A stretch of 64,000 bases of DNA from the NCBI GenBank assembly GCA_900696645.1, contig CAADGV010000021.1:1-64000 (forward strand). The letters run 5' to 3'. The stretch comes from an uncultured Chlorobiota bacterium (GTDB lineage Bacteria > Bacteroidota > Ignavibacteria > UBA10030 > UBA6906). The notes under the pieces were generated by a model. The model was not told the origin of the DNA. It worked only from the letters and a program-made list of their open reading frames with translations, and searched no databases. Positions 8,999 to 18,140 of this stretch are shown one piece after another. The translations under genes and the position numbers were made by a program. Each line of letters begins with the position of its first letter. The stretch's first letter is position 1.

Positions 8999-9030
8999 TC
9001 CATTCAAGCACAAACAAGAAGGATACCATC

Positions 9031-11045
9031 ATGAAAACGATCTTTTTTCTCTTGTGGCTCTTGCGCTTGTCTTCAACAATGAGAGCCGCTCACAAGTCGA
9101 GGAGTTTGTTTGCGCTACTGACTCGACAATCATTGACGACGTCGGAGAACTAGTTGCAACGACGTATACTCTGAAGATTCTCCTCGTGGAATTCTCCAAC
9201 GTCAAGCATAACACCGAGCCGTATTACACCTATACGGATTTCGAGAACTTGTTCTTTTCTGAGAACGTCTACGTGTCACCGAACATGTATTCCCCAGACG
9301 GTGAACCAGTCTACGGCAGTATGCGCGATTATTTTTCCATCATGTCCGATGGCGACTTCAACCTAAATGGTTACGTGGTAAATCAGGACGAGAAGGGCGA
9401 TGGGACGCCAGACTGGCTTGAATTGCCACTCCGCAAAGGGCAATATGATTCAACATGCTTTGCGTGTTGGGATCTGTTCCTGAACCACACGCTCGCAGCA
9501 GCGATTAATGCTGGCTTGGACATTTCGACCGGACCCACTACTAAGCTGGCAATAATTTATGCTGGCCATACATACCGAGGACTGCCATCGGGAGGTGACC
9601 TCGGCAGTGGCCTGAATCCCCAAGCTGGTACTTTCTTATACAATGAAACGCCGTACCATTTGTATATTCATGGCGAGAAATTCGCCTGTTGCTCGCCAGG
9701 TCGGGCCGAGCGCCCAGATGCGAGGTTCGCTGAGATAGGGATCAACGCTCACGAGTTCGCTCACCTCCTTGGCATCCCGGATTTGTATGACAACGGGGGC
9801 TGGGACATGATGAATGGTGGGCCGACATTGGGACCAAATTTCCGCGGCGCTTGCCCGGCTCCACTTAACCCAGAAACAAGGAAGAAAAAAGGGTGGCTCG
9901 CATTTCAAGACATCACGGAAAACCATACGTTTCAAGCTGACTACAACCTGCGTGACCCGGAAGTTTTTCAGATTCGGAGTAGCACGAACTCTGGATATTA
10001 TTGGCTGATCGAAACCCGCCGCTTTGATGCGAATATGACAATCGGAAACACTTCTACAACCGATTACAACTACTACTTGCTAAGGTCGTATTTCGGCAAC
10101 GCCCCCGACCAAGGCGTGCTTGTTTGGCGAGTGCCGTTCTCAAGCTCGTGGGGTTCGATCTTGCACGCAAACGGCAGACCTTGGGATGGACATCCAGGTA
10201 TCAGACCTGGGGATCCGTTTCCAGGGGTGGACAATGTGCGGGTACTCTCTCCTTGGTCTGATTCGCGCACATCTCCTATTTGGGTTCCAAACACGAAACC
10301 GTCAACGAATGTCGGCATGGAGATTGCCGGAGAGGGTGCTGGGTACTTCACCCTTGATTTGTACTATTCCAATCCGCACAACGCATCACCTTCGAAGCCG
10401 CAGAACATCGCCATTTCTCTCTATCAAGATCAACTCGGCTATCGCTACCCACGTATCAACTGGACTGCAATGCAGGAGCCGGATGTTATCAGTGGCGGAA
10501 ACATGCTAATTCACAGGCGATACAAAAGCAGTCAAATCTACCCGCCGCAGTGGGGGTCATGGTCATTGTTCGCAACATTATCGGGCACGTCCACCGAGTA
10601 CATTGATCTCTCGCTTCCCACAGCAGGATCTGGTTCTGACAGTGTGCAGTATCCCATCCAAGCAAAGGATAGCACTGCCAAGCTTTCAGTTTTCTCTGAT
10701 GTTGTTTCAATGGAAGTCAGCACAGACATGTGGAAGCCGAACGTTAGCTCGCAGAAGCAGATCACAACGTTTTCCCTTTATCAGAACTACCCGAATCCGT
10801 TCAATCCGACTACTTCGGTGAAATACCAGCTGGCCGCTAGTGGGTTTGTTCAACTCAGAGTATTTGACATACTGGGCCGGCATGTTACAACTCTGATAAG
10901 CGCTCATCAGGACTTGGGTGAGTACTCAGCTACGTTGAACGCTGACGAGCTTGCAAGCGGTGTGTATCTCCTTAGGCTCACTGTCAGCGATGACATTGGG
11001 CACATTATGTATGAAGCAAGCTCCAAGCTTTTGCTAACACGATAG
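9031..11045 (+). CDS. M6-family (immune-inhibitor-A-like) metalloprotease with T9SS domain; frameshift in signal peptide
   Basis: Zinc metalloprotease, about 670 aa. The catalytic motif HEFAHLLGIPDLYDNGGWD supplies HExxH and the downstream Asp/Tyr-rich met-turn region (WDMMNGG) typical of M6. The C-terminus is a T9SS sorting domain (NYPNPFNPTTSVKY ... ASSKLLLTR). The natural start is the ATG at 9031 with GAAGGA upstream; it reads MKTIFF and then runs out of frame at a six-T run (9043-9048). Adding one T restores a good signal peptide (FFSLVALALVFNNESRS) in the main frame. So this is a real frameshift, a sequencing error or a slippery phase-switch. The longer upstream reading frame from 8856 only overlaps the previous gene. 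Second gene of cassette B. Confidence 0.8.
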
Positions 11046-11073
11046 GCAAGGCTCTCCATCACAGAACTTGGGA

Positions 11074-11184
11074 GCAAGTTGCACCACACGCAGTTGATAG
11101 AAGCGTTCCGCAGCACCCACATCTTGTTTGTACGAAGAAAATGTGCGCGCTGCGGAACTGAGGTTGGATGTGTCGTCAACTTGC
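11074..11184 (+). repeat. Large palindromic module, copy 1 (3' end of cassette B)
   Basis: The outer arms GCAAGTTG...CCACAC and its counterpart GTGTCGTCAACTTGC pair imperfectly; the inner arms GTTCCGCAGC and GCTGCGGAAC pair perfectly. A homologous module lies at 17163-17267 at the same place in cassette C. It begins about 30 bp after the stop codon of the M6 gene. It may be a decayed attC site or a strong terminator-like structure. Confidence 0.65.
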
Positions 11185-11266
11185 GCGAGGTACGCAAGGC
11201 TCTGCGCTGTGCCATCATTGAACACAACTTCGGTGGAATGGTGAACCGTGTGCCGCCGTGCGCGTC

Positions 11267-11423
11267 GCATAACAAATGCAAGCACGTCACTCGCACATCT
11301 GTTAAAGGCGCAGTTGAATCTCGGCTTTGCATTATGAATAGTGCTCATTCAACGGCACGCTCTTTTATGTCATGAAGAGCAAGAACATTGAGCGTGCCGT
11401 TGCGTGCTTGCTGAACGTTATGC
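11267..11423 (+). other. attC-like site 2
   Basis: 157 bp between GCATAAC (11267-11273) and GTTATGC (11417-11423). GCAAGCACG (11279 on) pairs with CGTGCTTGC (ending 11412), and a perfect 12-bp inner pair AACGGCACGCTC/GAGCGTGCCGTT adds a second stem. Together with the module at 11074 it fills the 420-bp stretch between the M6 protease and the next gene; no coding sequence is seen there. Confidence 0.7.
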
Positions 11424-11466
11424 AACACGCACGGCGGCACAATCACAAATGACAAGGAGGACAACA

Positions 11467-12915
11467 ATGAGATCGTTTCTCTTTCTTCTCACCGCCATGC
11501 TTGAAGCAGCTATTGCTATGGCCCAATCCGGCTGGACAGCACCACGCTTACTGAATCCAAACGCCGGTACTCAGGGAGCCCCTTTCATCGCCATTGGGCC
11601 GAATAACGTGCTCGCGATAGCATGTGGCGAATATCCAACGCCAACAGGTTCCAACATCCGAGTTGCGGTGTACCATTCGACCGATCGTGGCCAAACGTTC
11701 AGCCACTCACTTGTACCGTTGCCGTCACTCCCTTACGTATCTATGGGTCCCTCTGGCATCAGCTTCGACCGCAACGGGAATCTCTTTGTCTTGTGGGCTT
11801 GGAGCGAAGACAACTTTCCCTTTTATACATCCAATTTGGTTCTCTCCAAATCTACCGACGGCGGGTCTACGTACACCACATTTTGGCAAACAAGGCAACC
11901 GCTCTTCTGGCTAAGTGAGAGGCAGTTGTTCATTGATACGAATAATACAATTCACCTCATGTGGGATTCAACCGTTGCCGGCTCGCAGTTCGTCCTGCTT
12001 TATTCAAAATTCATAAGTGGGAGCCCTAGCAATTTGGTTACGCATGTTGTACCTACACCCCCTAATGGAGTTAATGACAATATCCACAGTGCCAGCATGC
12101 TAATCGCTGAAGATACAGTAAGTTTCTTTGCTGCACGCGGTCCCGCAGGCTACTATACTAAGTCAATAGACGCAGGGGCCACCTTCTCGCCTTATGTCTT
12201 AATTGATTCGCTTCTGGGCACGACAAGATCCGTTATAACGAGTGAGGGGAAAGCGGTATTCTATGCCCGTTACCCTGAACCGAATTCGGGAGGAATTCCA
12301 ACCCTTCGCTTTCTTAGTGACTCCTCATCAAATCTATCAGATCCCTTTGTACTCCAAACGAAACCAGTCGCACGCGGTTTTGTAGGTGCCGGAGGTGGTG
12401 GAGTCTACGAAGGGAGCAGTTATTTGACATACACAGGTTCCGATAGCGTTCTCCTTAGCTGCTACTATGAGTTCAGAGATTCCTTGGCGCCCTCCGACAG
12501 CGCGTTCTTTCCACACTTCATGCAAACCACGTTTGCAATCGATTCACTAGGCGGCAAGTTCCTGGTTGCGACTTCATATCCTGGCGAGAACAGGATTTAT
12601 CTAATGACGAAAGATGTCATCACCAGTGTTGAAGAGACGTACGCTCAGCCATCTTTACGGAACACAATAAGCGCTTCGATAAATGAATCTCAAACAACAG
12701 CAATCATTAGCCTTCATATTGGAACCGCCGTCGAAGGGAGCTTGACTCTGTATGATATTCTCGGTCGACAAGTCTCAGTGGTGAGTACCGGTTCATTCAC
12801 CGCGGGAGAAAACCAGTTCACCATCAATATCCAGCACCTTGCTTCTGGTACTTATTTCGCAATGTTCAAATCTTGGTCGGGCACAATGGCCTCAAAATTC
12901 ATCGTGCTTCGTTAG
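11467..12915 (+). CDS. Secreted sialidase-fold (BNR/Asp-box) protein with T9SS sorting domain
   Basis: The ATG at 11467 follows AAGGAGG directly and opens a signal peptide (MRSFLFLLTAMLEAAIAMAQ). The body carries Asp-box motifs STDRGQTF, STDGGSTY and SIDAGATF, the hallmark turns of six-bladed sialidase/neuraminidase propellers. I do not see the sialidase arginine triad or FRIP motif clearly, so the catalytic role is uncertain and it may be a non-enzymatic propeller. The last ~85 residues are a divergent T9SS sorting domain (LTLYDILGRQVSVV, LASGTYFAMF, SKFIVLR). First gene of cassette C, 32 bp ahead of the lyase-like gene. Confidence 0.75.
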   Translation: MRSFLFLLTAMLEAAIAMAQSGWTAPRLLNPNAGTQGAPFIAIGPNNVLAIACGEYPTPTGSNIRVAVYHSTDRGQTFSHSLVPLPSLPYVSMGPSGISFDRNGNLFVLWAWSEDNFPFYTSNLVLSKSTDGGSTYTTFWQTRQPLFWLSERQLFIDTNNTIHLMWDSTVAGSQFVLLYSKFISGSPSNLVTHVVPTPPNGVNDNIHSASMLIAEDTVSFFAARGPAGYYTKSIDAGATFSPYVLIDSLLGTTRSVITSEGKAVFYARYPEPNSGGIPTLRFLSDSSSNLSDPFVLQTKPVARGFVGAGGGGVYEGSSYLTYTGSDSVLLSCYYEFRDSLAPSDSAFFPHFMQTTFAIDSLGGKFLVATSYPGENRIYLMTKDVITSVEETYAQPSLRNTISASINESQTTAIISLHIGTAVEGSLTLYDILGRQVSVVSTGSFTAGENQFTINIQHLASGTYFAMFKSWSGTMASKFIVLR

Positions 12916-12947
12916 CAACACAATCCACCAACACCATAGGAGGAACT

Positions 12948-15900
12948 ATGAAAACGTACGTGTGTATTCTTGCTCACTGCTTGTGTGTCGCGACGACTTC
13001 ACTTTCACAGGAACCTGTGCCGGAACACCCAAAACTCTTCTTCAACTTGCAGGAAGCGAACCAGATCCGAACCCGTGCTCTTGTCCCCGGATCGACGGAA
13101 AACAGGTTCTTCATGGAGATAAAGGAGGTGGCGGACTACTTCGTGACTAATAGGGAAAAGATGTTTTCTGATCCTGACCCCAATGTCTACATTCCGTTCA
13201 GACAATGGAATCTCTACTCCCTCGCGTTCACGTACTTCGTTACTCAGAATCCAGTGTACTGGCAAACAACTCACGATATCATCTTCGGTTTTTCCGGAAA
13301 TTCCGGGCTCATGGGTTTTCAATTCGTTGCACGGAACACAGCGATAGTAGCTGGCCTGGCCCAAACTGTCGATCTACTCTGGAATCAATTCACCGAGAAT
13401 GAGCGCAACCAGATTTTACAGAAGATTCAAGAGAATCTGCAAAACCCAGCGCACCCGGGTGAAGGCGTTCGAGATTACTTTTATAACAACTATCTTCTGC
13501 ATGACAATAACCATATGGCGAGCAACGGGATTGGTCTGCTCTCGGCAGCGATTGTGTTCAACGGTCATCCTGCATACCCTGAGGCCAATTCCGATATCGA
13601 CGCGGTTCGATACAGAATTGTGACATATCAGAACAATCTGATTGTACGAATGAACCACAGCGATGGCGCGCCTGCAGAAGGAGTGTTCTACGGTTCAGGC
13701 CAATATGGCACTGAGATTCCGATTCTCCTTGTTCTCGGTCGTTGGGATGGCGTGAACTATATGCAGCGAGAAGAGTTTGTGTCTCGCTACACAAAGGTTG
13801 GGCAGTATTTTTGCTATGAGGTGTTGCCAGCCACGAGGGATCCCTTGTTCCGATATTTCACGGCGATTAATGATGCATTCATGGGTTTCTACAACTCAAA
13901 CGGGGTGCTCGCTGGGTTACATCTACAGAGCAGTGTTTACAACGACAGCTACTCGAAGTGGGTATTTAACAACACGGTGCAAGACATAGGGAACCTTGTC
14001 AACGCCGCTTTATGGCACGCTCCCACACACAATGCGTTCAGAGGGTACGGTTTCGTTGAGGCGTTACACTTCAACAACAACACACCACCAAGTGATCCTT
14101 CCGGTATTCTCCCAAAGAGCAAGTACTTCCCTGTCAGAGGGCTGGTCTACATCCGAACTTCCGACAATTGGGCGGACAATGGTGACATACAATTCTCGCT
14201 GACTGCGGCGCCAGCGATCGACAGATCGTTAGATCCACCAAACGGTGTCCTTTCCGTCAAACATAACCAGCCCGACAAGAACAGTATCACGATGTCGGCG
14301 TATGGTCAAGACTTCATAATTGATGTTGGATATGGAGGACAGCGTCCCGAGGATCAGAACTACATTCTCATTGATGGCAGAGGGCAATCTCCGGCTGCCG
14401 TCCTTGGCGGCATGAATGAGGGCCGGATTGTTCAGTATCACTCGTCGAACGATTTTGATTTTGTTCATGCAGACGCAAAAAGTGCGTTCGACACTGTTTA
14501 CTACCACGGCGAAAATGGAACTCCTGTTGTTGTCGTTGATCCAACTAATTCCGTCGTCAACGCCAATAGGTATGTCCTTTCTACTCGCGCCACCCCATCC
14601 ACGAATCACTTTTTCGTCGTAGCCGATGACATAAGGCGTGACAGCGAGTTTCATCAATACAAGTGGATATTCAACACGAATGCCTCGGTTTCGCTCTCCA
14701 ACCCGATTGTCATACAATCAGGTGGCAAGTATCTCAAGATCTGGCACACGGAACAAGGAATTCCACAAGCTCCTGAGTCCGAAACAAAACTATTTGGCAG
14801 CGGAGGTTACGATCAGCCAGTGGTTAGCCAACAGCAAACCCAAGTATTCCAAATTTCGATTCCTACTACAGCCGTAAACCCCTTCTTCCACATGGTCATG
14901 GTCCCTCAACAGTCTGATGCGACCTATCCGATTGTCACAAATCTCAACCAGCAAGTCTCAGGTGGCAGCTGTCTGAAAATGCAGTGGAGCGCCCAGGAGG
15001 ACTACAGCATATTGAAGTTTGGCAGTACCGTATCGTCATCGTTCTTCAGCAGCGATGCAAAGCTCTCTCAGGTGCGTAAGGAGATCTCATCGGGCCTCCC
15101 GGTTGCATTTGTTGCCACAAACGGTTCGCAACTCACATTCGAGTCACGGGAATTAGTGAATCTTTATGGCCAGCAAGGAACGGTCATGAGATCAGGCACT
15201 GAGGTCGAAATCTCCGGTGCGTCAATCACGTATTTCCGCATCTACGCCCCAAACGCAACGACCGTCAGACTGAACGGCGTGTCCGTCCCGTTTGTTCAAG
15301 TGAACGATTACGTCGAACCCCCAGATGTGACTGTGAACAGAACGTGGAGTGGAGAAGTCTCTACCTCTTTCACGATCACCGTTTCCTCTGGTGTATCACT
15401 CACGCTTCAGCCTGGAACCAATCTGCACTTCAACAATGGAACACACCTGATTGCCCACGGAGCATTAGCAGCACTGGGGACAGAACAGGAGCCGATTCGC
15501 TTTGGGAAAACTCTATCGGCAAGCAACTGGCTTGGCATTCATATCGAGTCAGGGCTCTCAGTTTCTGAGTTGCGTCACTGCGACATCACGAATGCCATCA
15601 CAGGTGTTTCCGTTAGTTGGTCGCGCTTCAAACTCAAGGAATCGTTGATTTCTGATTGCTCGGTCGGCATTGACATCTCGGGCTATCATCCCAAGCTCTA
15701 CTATCAGATTGACACCAACACGATCCAAAACTGCTGGACTACCGGTATCGTGATCAATAACGCCGACAACGTCACGTTGCGCGACAACACGATTTCCGGC
15801 TGCACAGCGGGGTTTGTGACAACGCAGAGCACCTCTCGACTGTATCGAAACATTATTGAGAACAGTTCAGAGGAGGGCGTGTTCGCTGGCGAGTATTCCA

Positions 15901-17117
15901 ATCCGCGCTTCGGTGACGTGCTTCTTGCTGATCCCGGAAACAACGTCATACGTGGCAGTGGAATAGCTGGACTGCATGCCGTGAGCTCAACACCATTCTT
16001 GGGAATGGGGTGTGAACGCGTGTATGGCGGATGGAATTCCGTGTACGGTGATACACTCCTTGTTCATGCTGAAAAAGGAGCATACGTGACTGCCAACTGG
16101 AATTGGTGGGGTGCCGATCCACCCAAAGAGGAAGAATTTCTGGCGCAGGATGCAACTATCGACTACGATTGCTGGATGCCATACGACCCCAATGAAGGCA
16201 TGAGGCCAACGGGTTCTCCGACGCTCTTCTCAGGAAACAAAAGTGGCGATGATCCTCCGCCAATCCTGTCCATAACCCAAGAAGGTGCAAAACTGCGTCA
16301 GGCTCTTGCACTTCGCGGACAAGGTGACTACCGCAGAGCGCTTGTCGTCTATGCGAATCTCATTCGCACAAGCCCGAACGCTCCTGAAGCCCGCATTGCA
16401 CTCAGCGAGGCGCGTAACACTTTCTACGATTTCATCCACGCATCCAACGACACTACGATGCGAGGAGTTTTGGAAGATTCGCTCAGAGCTTACCGGAACG
16501 TTCATCCGAATGCCTTCGTGCGAAGGCTTGCAAAGGCTTTGCTGGCCACAGAAATCGCCAACCGGCGTGACTTTGCATTGGCCATCACGGAATACGAACA
16601 ACTGCTTCAATCGGCTACGACAAACCTTGACCGAACAATCTGCCTCTTCGCTCTCTTCAACATCAACGCTCAAGGTACACGTAACAGAAGTGAGGCGGAG
16701 CGATGCCTGACTCAGCTTCAGACTCTTGCTCCAGGGGACATACGGACACGAATCGCGACTGCTCGTTTTGCTTCCATGATTGAAGCTGAAGGCGGTAATG
16801 GTATGCAGCGTCCCTCAGTGTCAGCAGGACTTGAGGCCGCTGCCTCCTTACCGACTGAGTTTGTGCTGTTACAGAACTACCCGAATCCATTCAATCCGTC
16901 AACGACGATCAAGTACAATCTGCCAATTGATGCACACGTTACATTGAAGCTGTACGATGTTCTTGGCCGAGAGGTACTGACGTTGATCGATGAGCAAGCA
17001 GAAGGTGGTTATCACTCTGCAACGCTCGATGCATCCAGACTCTCAAGCGGAGTCTACTTCTACCGCATGCAAGCGGGAGCCTTTTCACAAACGAAGAAGC
17101 TCCTCCTGTTGAGGTGA
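12948..17117 (+). CDS. Giant multidomain heparinase/alginate-lyase-like protein with beta-helix, TPR-like region and T9SS domain
   Basis: 1389 aa from the ATG at 12948 (AGGAGG just upstream). Signal peptide ~1-22. Residues ~25-420 look like the alpha/alpha-toroid of heparinase II/III or alginate lyases (EHPKLFFNLQEANQIRTRA, NYLLHDNNHMASNGIGLLSA, EGVFYGSGQYGTEI), followed at ~420-680 by a beta-sandwich typical of polysaccharide lyase families 12/15/17 (FPVRGLVYIRTSDNWADN, FVVADDIRR). Residues ~830-1080 form a right-handed parallel beta-helix (NTIQNCWTTGIVINNADNVT, NTISGCTAGF, NIIENSSEEGVF). Residues ~1120-1300 are helical and TPR-like (DYRRALVVYANLIRTSPNAP). It ends in a clear T9SS domain (NYPNPFNPSTTIKY ... 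KKLLLLR). Probably degrades or binds an acidic polysaccharide outside the cell; the exact substrate cannot be told. Confidence 0.75.
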   Translation: MKTYVCILAHCLCVATTSLSQEPVPEHPKLFFNLQEANQIRTRALVPGSTENRFFMEIKEVADYFVTNREKMFSDPDPNVYIPFRQWNLYSLAFTYFVTQNPVYWQTTHDIIFGFSGNSGLMGFQFVARNTAIVAGLAQTVDLLWNQFTENERNQILQKIQENLQNPAHPGEGVRDYFYNNYLLHDNNHMASNGIGLLSAAIVFNGHPAYPEANSDIDAVRYRIVTYQNNLIVRMNHSDGAPAEGVFYGSGQYGTEIPILLVLGRWDGVNYMQREEFVSRYTKVGQYFCYEVLPATRDPLFRYFTAINDAFMGFYNSNGVLAGLHLQSSVYNDSYSKWVFNNTVQDIGNLVNAALWHAPTHNAFRGYGFVEALHFNNNTPPSDPSGILPKSKYFPVRGLVYIRTSDNWADNGDIQFSLTAAPAIDRSLDPPNGVLSVKHNQPDKNSITMSAYGQDFIIDVGYGGQRPEDQNYILIDGRGQSPAAVLGGMNEGRIVQYHSSNDFDFVHADAKSAFDTVYYHGENGTPVVVVDPTNSVVNANRYVLSTRATPSTNHFFVVADDIRRDSEFHQYKWIFNTNASVSLSNPIVIQSGGKYLKIWHTEQGIPQAPESETKLFGSGGYDQPVVSQQQTQVFQISIPTTAVNPFFHMVMVPQQSDATYPIVTNLNQQVSGGSCLKMQWSAQEDYSILKFGSTVSSSFFSSDAKLSQVRKEISSGLPVAFVATNGSQLTFESRELVNLYGQQGTVMRSGTEVEISGASITYFRIYAPNATTVRLNGVSVPFVQVNDYVEPPDVTVNRTWSGEVSTSFTITVSSGVSLTLQPGTNLHFNNGTHLIAHGALAALGTEQEPIRFGKTLSASNWLGIHIESGLSVSELRHCDITNAITGVSVSWSRFKLKESLISDCSVGIDISGYHPKLYYQIDTNTIQNCWTTGIVINNADNVTLRDNTISGCTAGFVTTQSTSRLYRNIIENSSEEGVFAGEYSNPRFGDVLLADPGNNVIRGSGIAGLHAVSSTPFLGMGCERVYGGWNSVYGDTLLVHAEKGAYVTANWNWWGADPPKEEEFLAQDATIDYDCWMPYDPNEGMRPTGSPTLFSGNKSGDDPPPILSITQEGAKLRQALALRGQGDYRRALVVYANLIRTSPNAPEARIALSEARNTFYDFIHASNDTTMRGVLEDSLRAYRNVHPNAFVRRLAKALLATEIANRRDFALAITEYEQLLQSATTNLDRTICLFALFNINAQGTRNRSEAERCLTQLQTLAPGDIRTRIATARFASMIEAEGGNGMQRPSVSAGLEAAASLPTEFVLLQNYPNPFNPSTTIKYNLPIDAHVTLKLYDVLGREVLTLIDEQAEGGYHSATLDASRLSSGVYFYRMQAGAFSQTKKLLLLR

Positions 17118-17162
17118 GTTCTGCCATGGCTTGTCTTGACGCGTGTGCCGCAAAACGGTGAC

Positions 17163-17267
17163 GCAAGTTTGCACCACACGCATTCGGCAAAAGACGTTCC
17201 GCAGCGCCCATCCCGACTGCGTCGGGACGCGCTGCGGGACTGAAATTGGATGTGTCGTGCAACTTGC
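17163..17267 (+). repeat. Large palindromic module, copy 2 (3' end of cassette C)
   Basis: Homologous to 11074-11184. Outer arms GCAAGTTTGCACCACAC and GTGTCGTGCAACTTGC pair with an extrahelical base; the inner stem joins TTCCGCAGCG to CGCTGCGGGA around a perfect CCCGACTGCGTCGGG hairpin. It starts about 45 bp after the stop codon of the giant protein. The sequence from 17268 to 17345 shows no gene. Confidence 0.65.
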
Positions 17268-17362
17268 GCGAAGTATGCAGAACATCTGCATCCGCGAGGT
17301 CGTACTCATAAAGGAGATTGAAAGGGAGTGGAAGCGTCAACCGATGTGCCGCCGTGCGCGTC

Positions 17363-17511
17363 GCATAACAACGGTAACAAAGTCGCTCACTTCATTTGGA
17401 TAGGCGATTGTGATTCACGATTTGGCTCCACGAAATGGAGTTCGCTTCATGCCGCACTCATTAATAGAAAGCGTGGAGTGCGGCACGACTTTGTTACCGT
17501 AGACGTTAGGC
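17363..17511 (+). other. attC-like site 3 (mismatched outer cores)
   Basis: 149 bp between GCATAAC (17363-17369) and GTTAGGC (17505-17511). CGGTAACAAAGTCG pairs perfectly with CGACTTTGTTACCG over 14 bp. The inner part TGCCGCACTCATTAATAGAA and GTGGAGTGCGGCA is shared with attC-like site 1. The two outer cores do not match each other: the left one matches the left end of cassette C and the right one matches the end of cassette D, as expected at a junction made by site-specific cassette insertion. Confidence 0.72.
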
Positions 17512-18140
17512 GGCCACACCATGAATCTCGAACAAAGAGAGGGGCCATATATGAAATCCAAGATCTATCTCTCATTGATTGCCATGATTATCTCGGCTGT
17601 AGGATGTCACAAAGAAGAGAACAATATCAGTCAGGCAACCTCAAGCGGATTCCCGGACACAGTGGTGCAGAAAGGGAGTGACGAGGACACTACATATTTT
17701 TCTATTCGCACATCGCACCAACTGAACGGGACACTCAACATCGACGTATCAGGTTGGGGAATCCAGGAAACAGGTTTGCACATTGATGCGAGCACGAGCA
17801 ATAGTATTCTCTCCTTGCGCATGATCGGAATGTGTGGGACGATCCAGATGACGACTTGGGTCCGGCCCACTTTCCAGGTTTCCGTCTCTACATCGGAAGA
17901 GCAGTCCCTCACCGAGATCCATTTTTCAAATGGGATCATCACTGGTACTCTTGATTCATTGGTGATATCGAAACGATGATGAGTGGCAGCCTAACCAGCG
18001 GCTCAAGCTGACGGATTGAGCGTCGGCGAATTGTAATACTTGGTGCAGTAGATCGTGAACAGAAACAATCATAGACTTAGCGGCGCAGGTGCGGGCAGTA
18101 CAAACCAAATCAGTCTACTCCGCAGCTTAGCCGCGGCCCG
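17506..18140 (+). mobile_element. Integron-like gene cassette D (small lipoprotein cassette)
   Basis: The left end GTTAGGCGGCCAC (17505-17517) pairs with GTGGCAGCCTAAC (17983-17995), 12 of 13 bp, and attC-like site 4 follows. One short gene lies inside, the ordinary size for an integron cassette. Confidence 0.68.
17551..17979 (+). CDS. Small putative lipoprotein, cassette-borne
   Basis: 142 aa from the ATG at 17551, which follows AGAGGGG and begins a lipoprotein signal (MKSKIYLSLIAMIISAVGC); the lipobox SAVGC gives acylation at about Cys19. The ATG at 17521 would add ten residues ahead of the signal and is less likely. The mature part is Ser/Thr-rich with alternating beta-strand pattern (TLNIDVSGWGIQETG, LSLRMIGMCGTIQMT, ISFSNG-like end) and matches no family I know. 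It is the only gene in cassette D, 40 bp from the left core. Confidence 0.6.
   Translation: MKSKIYLSLIAMIISAVGCHKEENNISQATSSGFPDTVVQKGSDEDTTYFSIRTSHQLNGTLNIDVSGWGIQETGLHIDASTSNSILSLRMIGMCGTIQMTTWVRPTFQVSVSTSEEQSLTEIHFSNGIITGTLDSLVISKR

Larger units (their letters stand above)
7152..11417 (+). mobile_element. Integron-like gene cassette B (4.3 kb, two secreted proteins)
   Basis: The left end GTTATGCAACACGCACGGCG (7151 onward) is the inverted complement, with 3 mismatches over 24 bp, of the sequence ending CGCCGTGCGCGTCGCATAAC at 11273, followed by attC-like site 2. It holds two same-strand genes spaced 32 bp apart and a palindromic module (11074-11184) before the attC site. Its ends are almost identical to those of cassette C. 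A 4.3-kb two-gene cassette is far larger than the usual sub-kilobase single-gene integron cassette. Confidence 0.6.
11418..17505 (+). mobile_element. Integron-like gene cassette C (6.1 kb, two secreted proteins)
   Basis: The left end GTTATGCAACACGCACGGCG (11417 on) pairs with CGCCGTGCGCGTCGCATAAC (ending 17369), 22 of 24 bp over the full inverted repeat. AttC-like site 3 follows. The cassette encodes a sialidase-fold protein and a giant lyase-like protein, both with T9SS domains, plus a second palindromic module. Ends and internal layout mirror cassette B, so B and C may descend from one ancestral cassette type. Confidence 0.6.

Noticed and set aside
8856-9030. Upstream extension of the M6 protease reading frame into the FG-GAP gene
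   Set aside because: The overlap lies over the sorting domain of the preceding gene; the ATG at 9031 with a frameshift in the T-run explains the data better.
17521-17550. ATG at 17521 as the start of the cassette D protein
   Set aside because: It would put ten polar residues ahead of a classic lipoprotein signal; the ATG at 17551 has the better ribosome-binding site.
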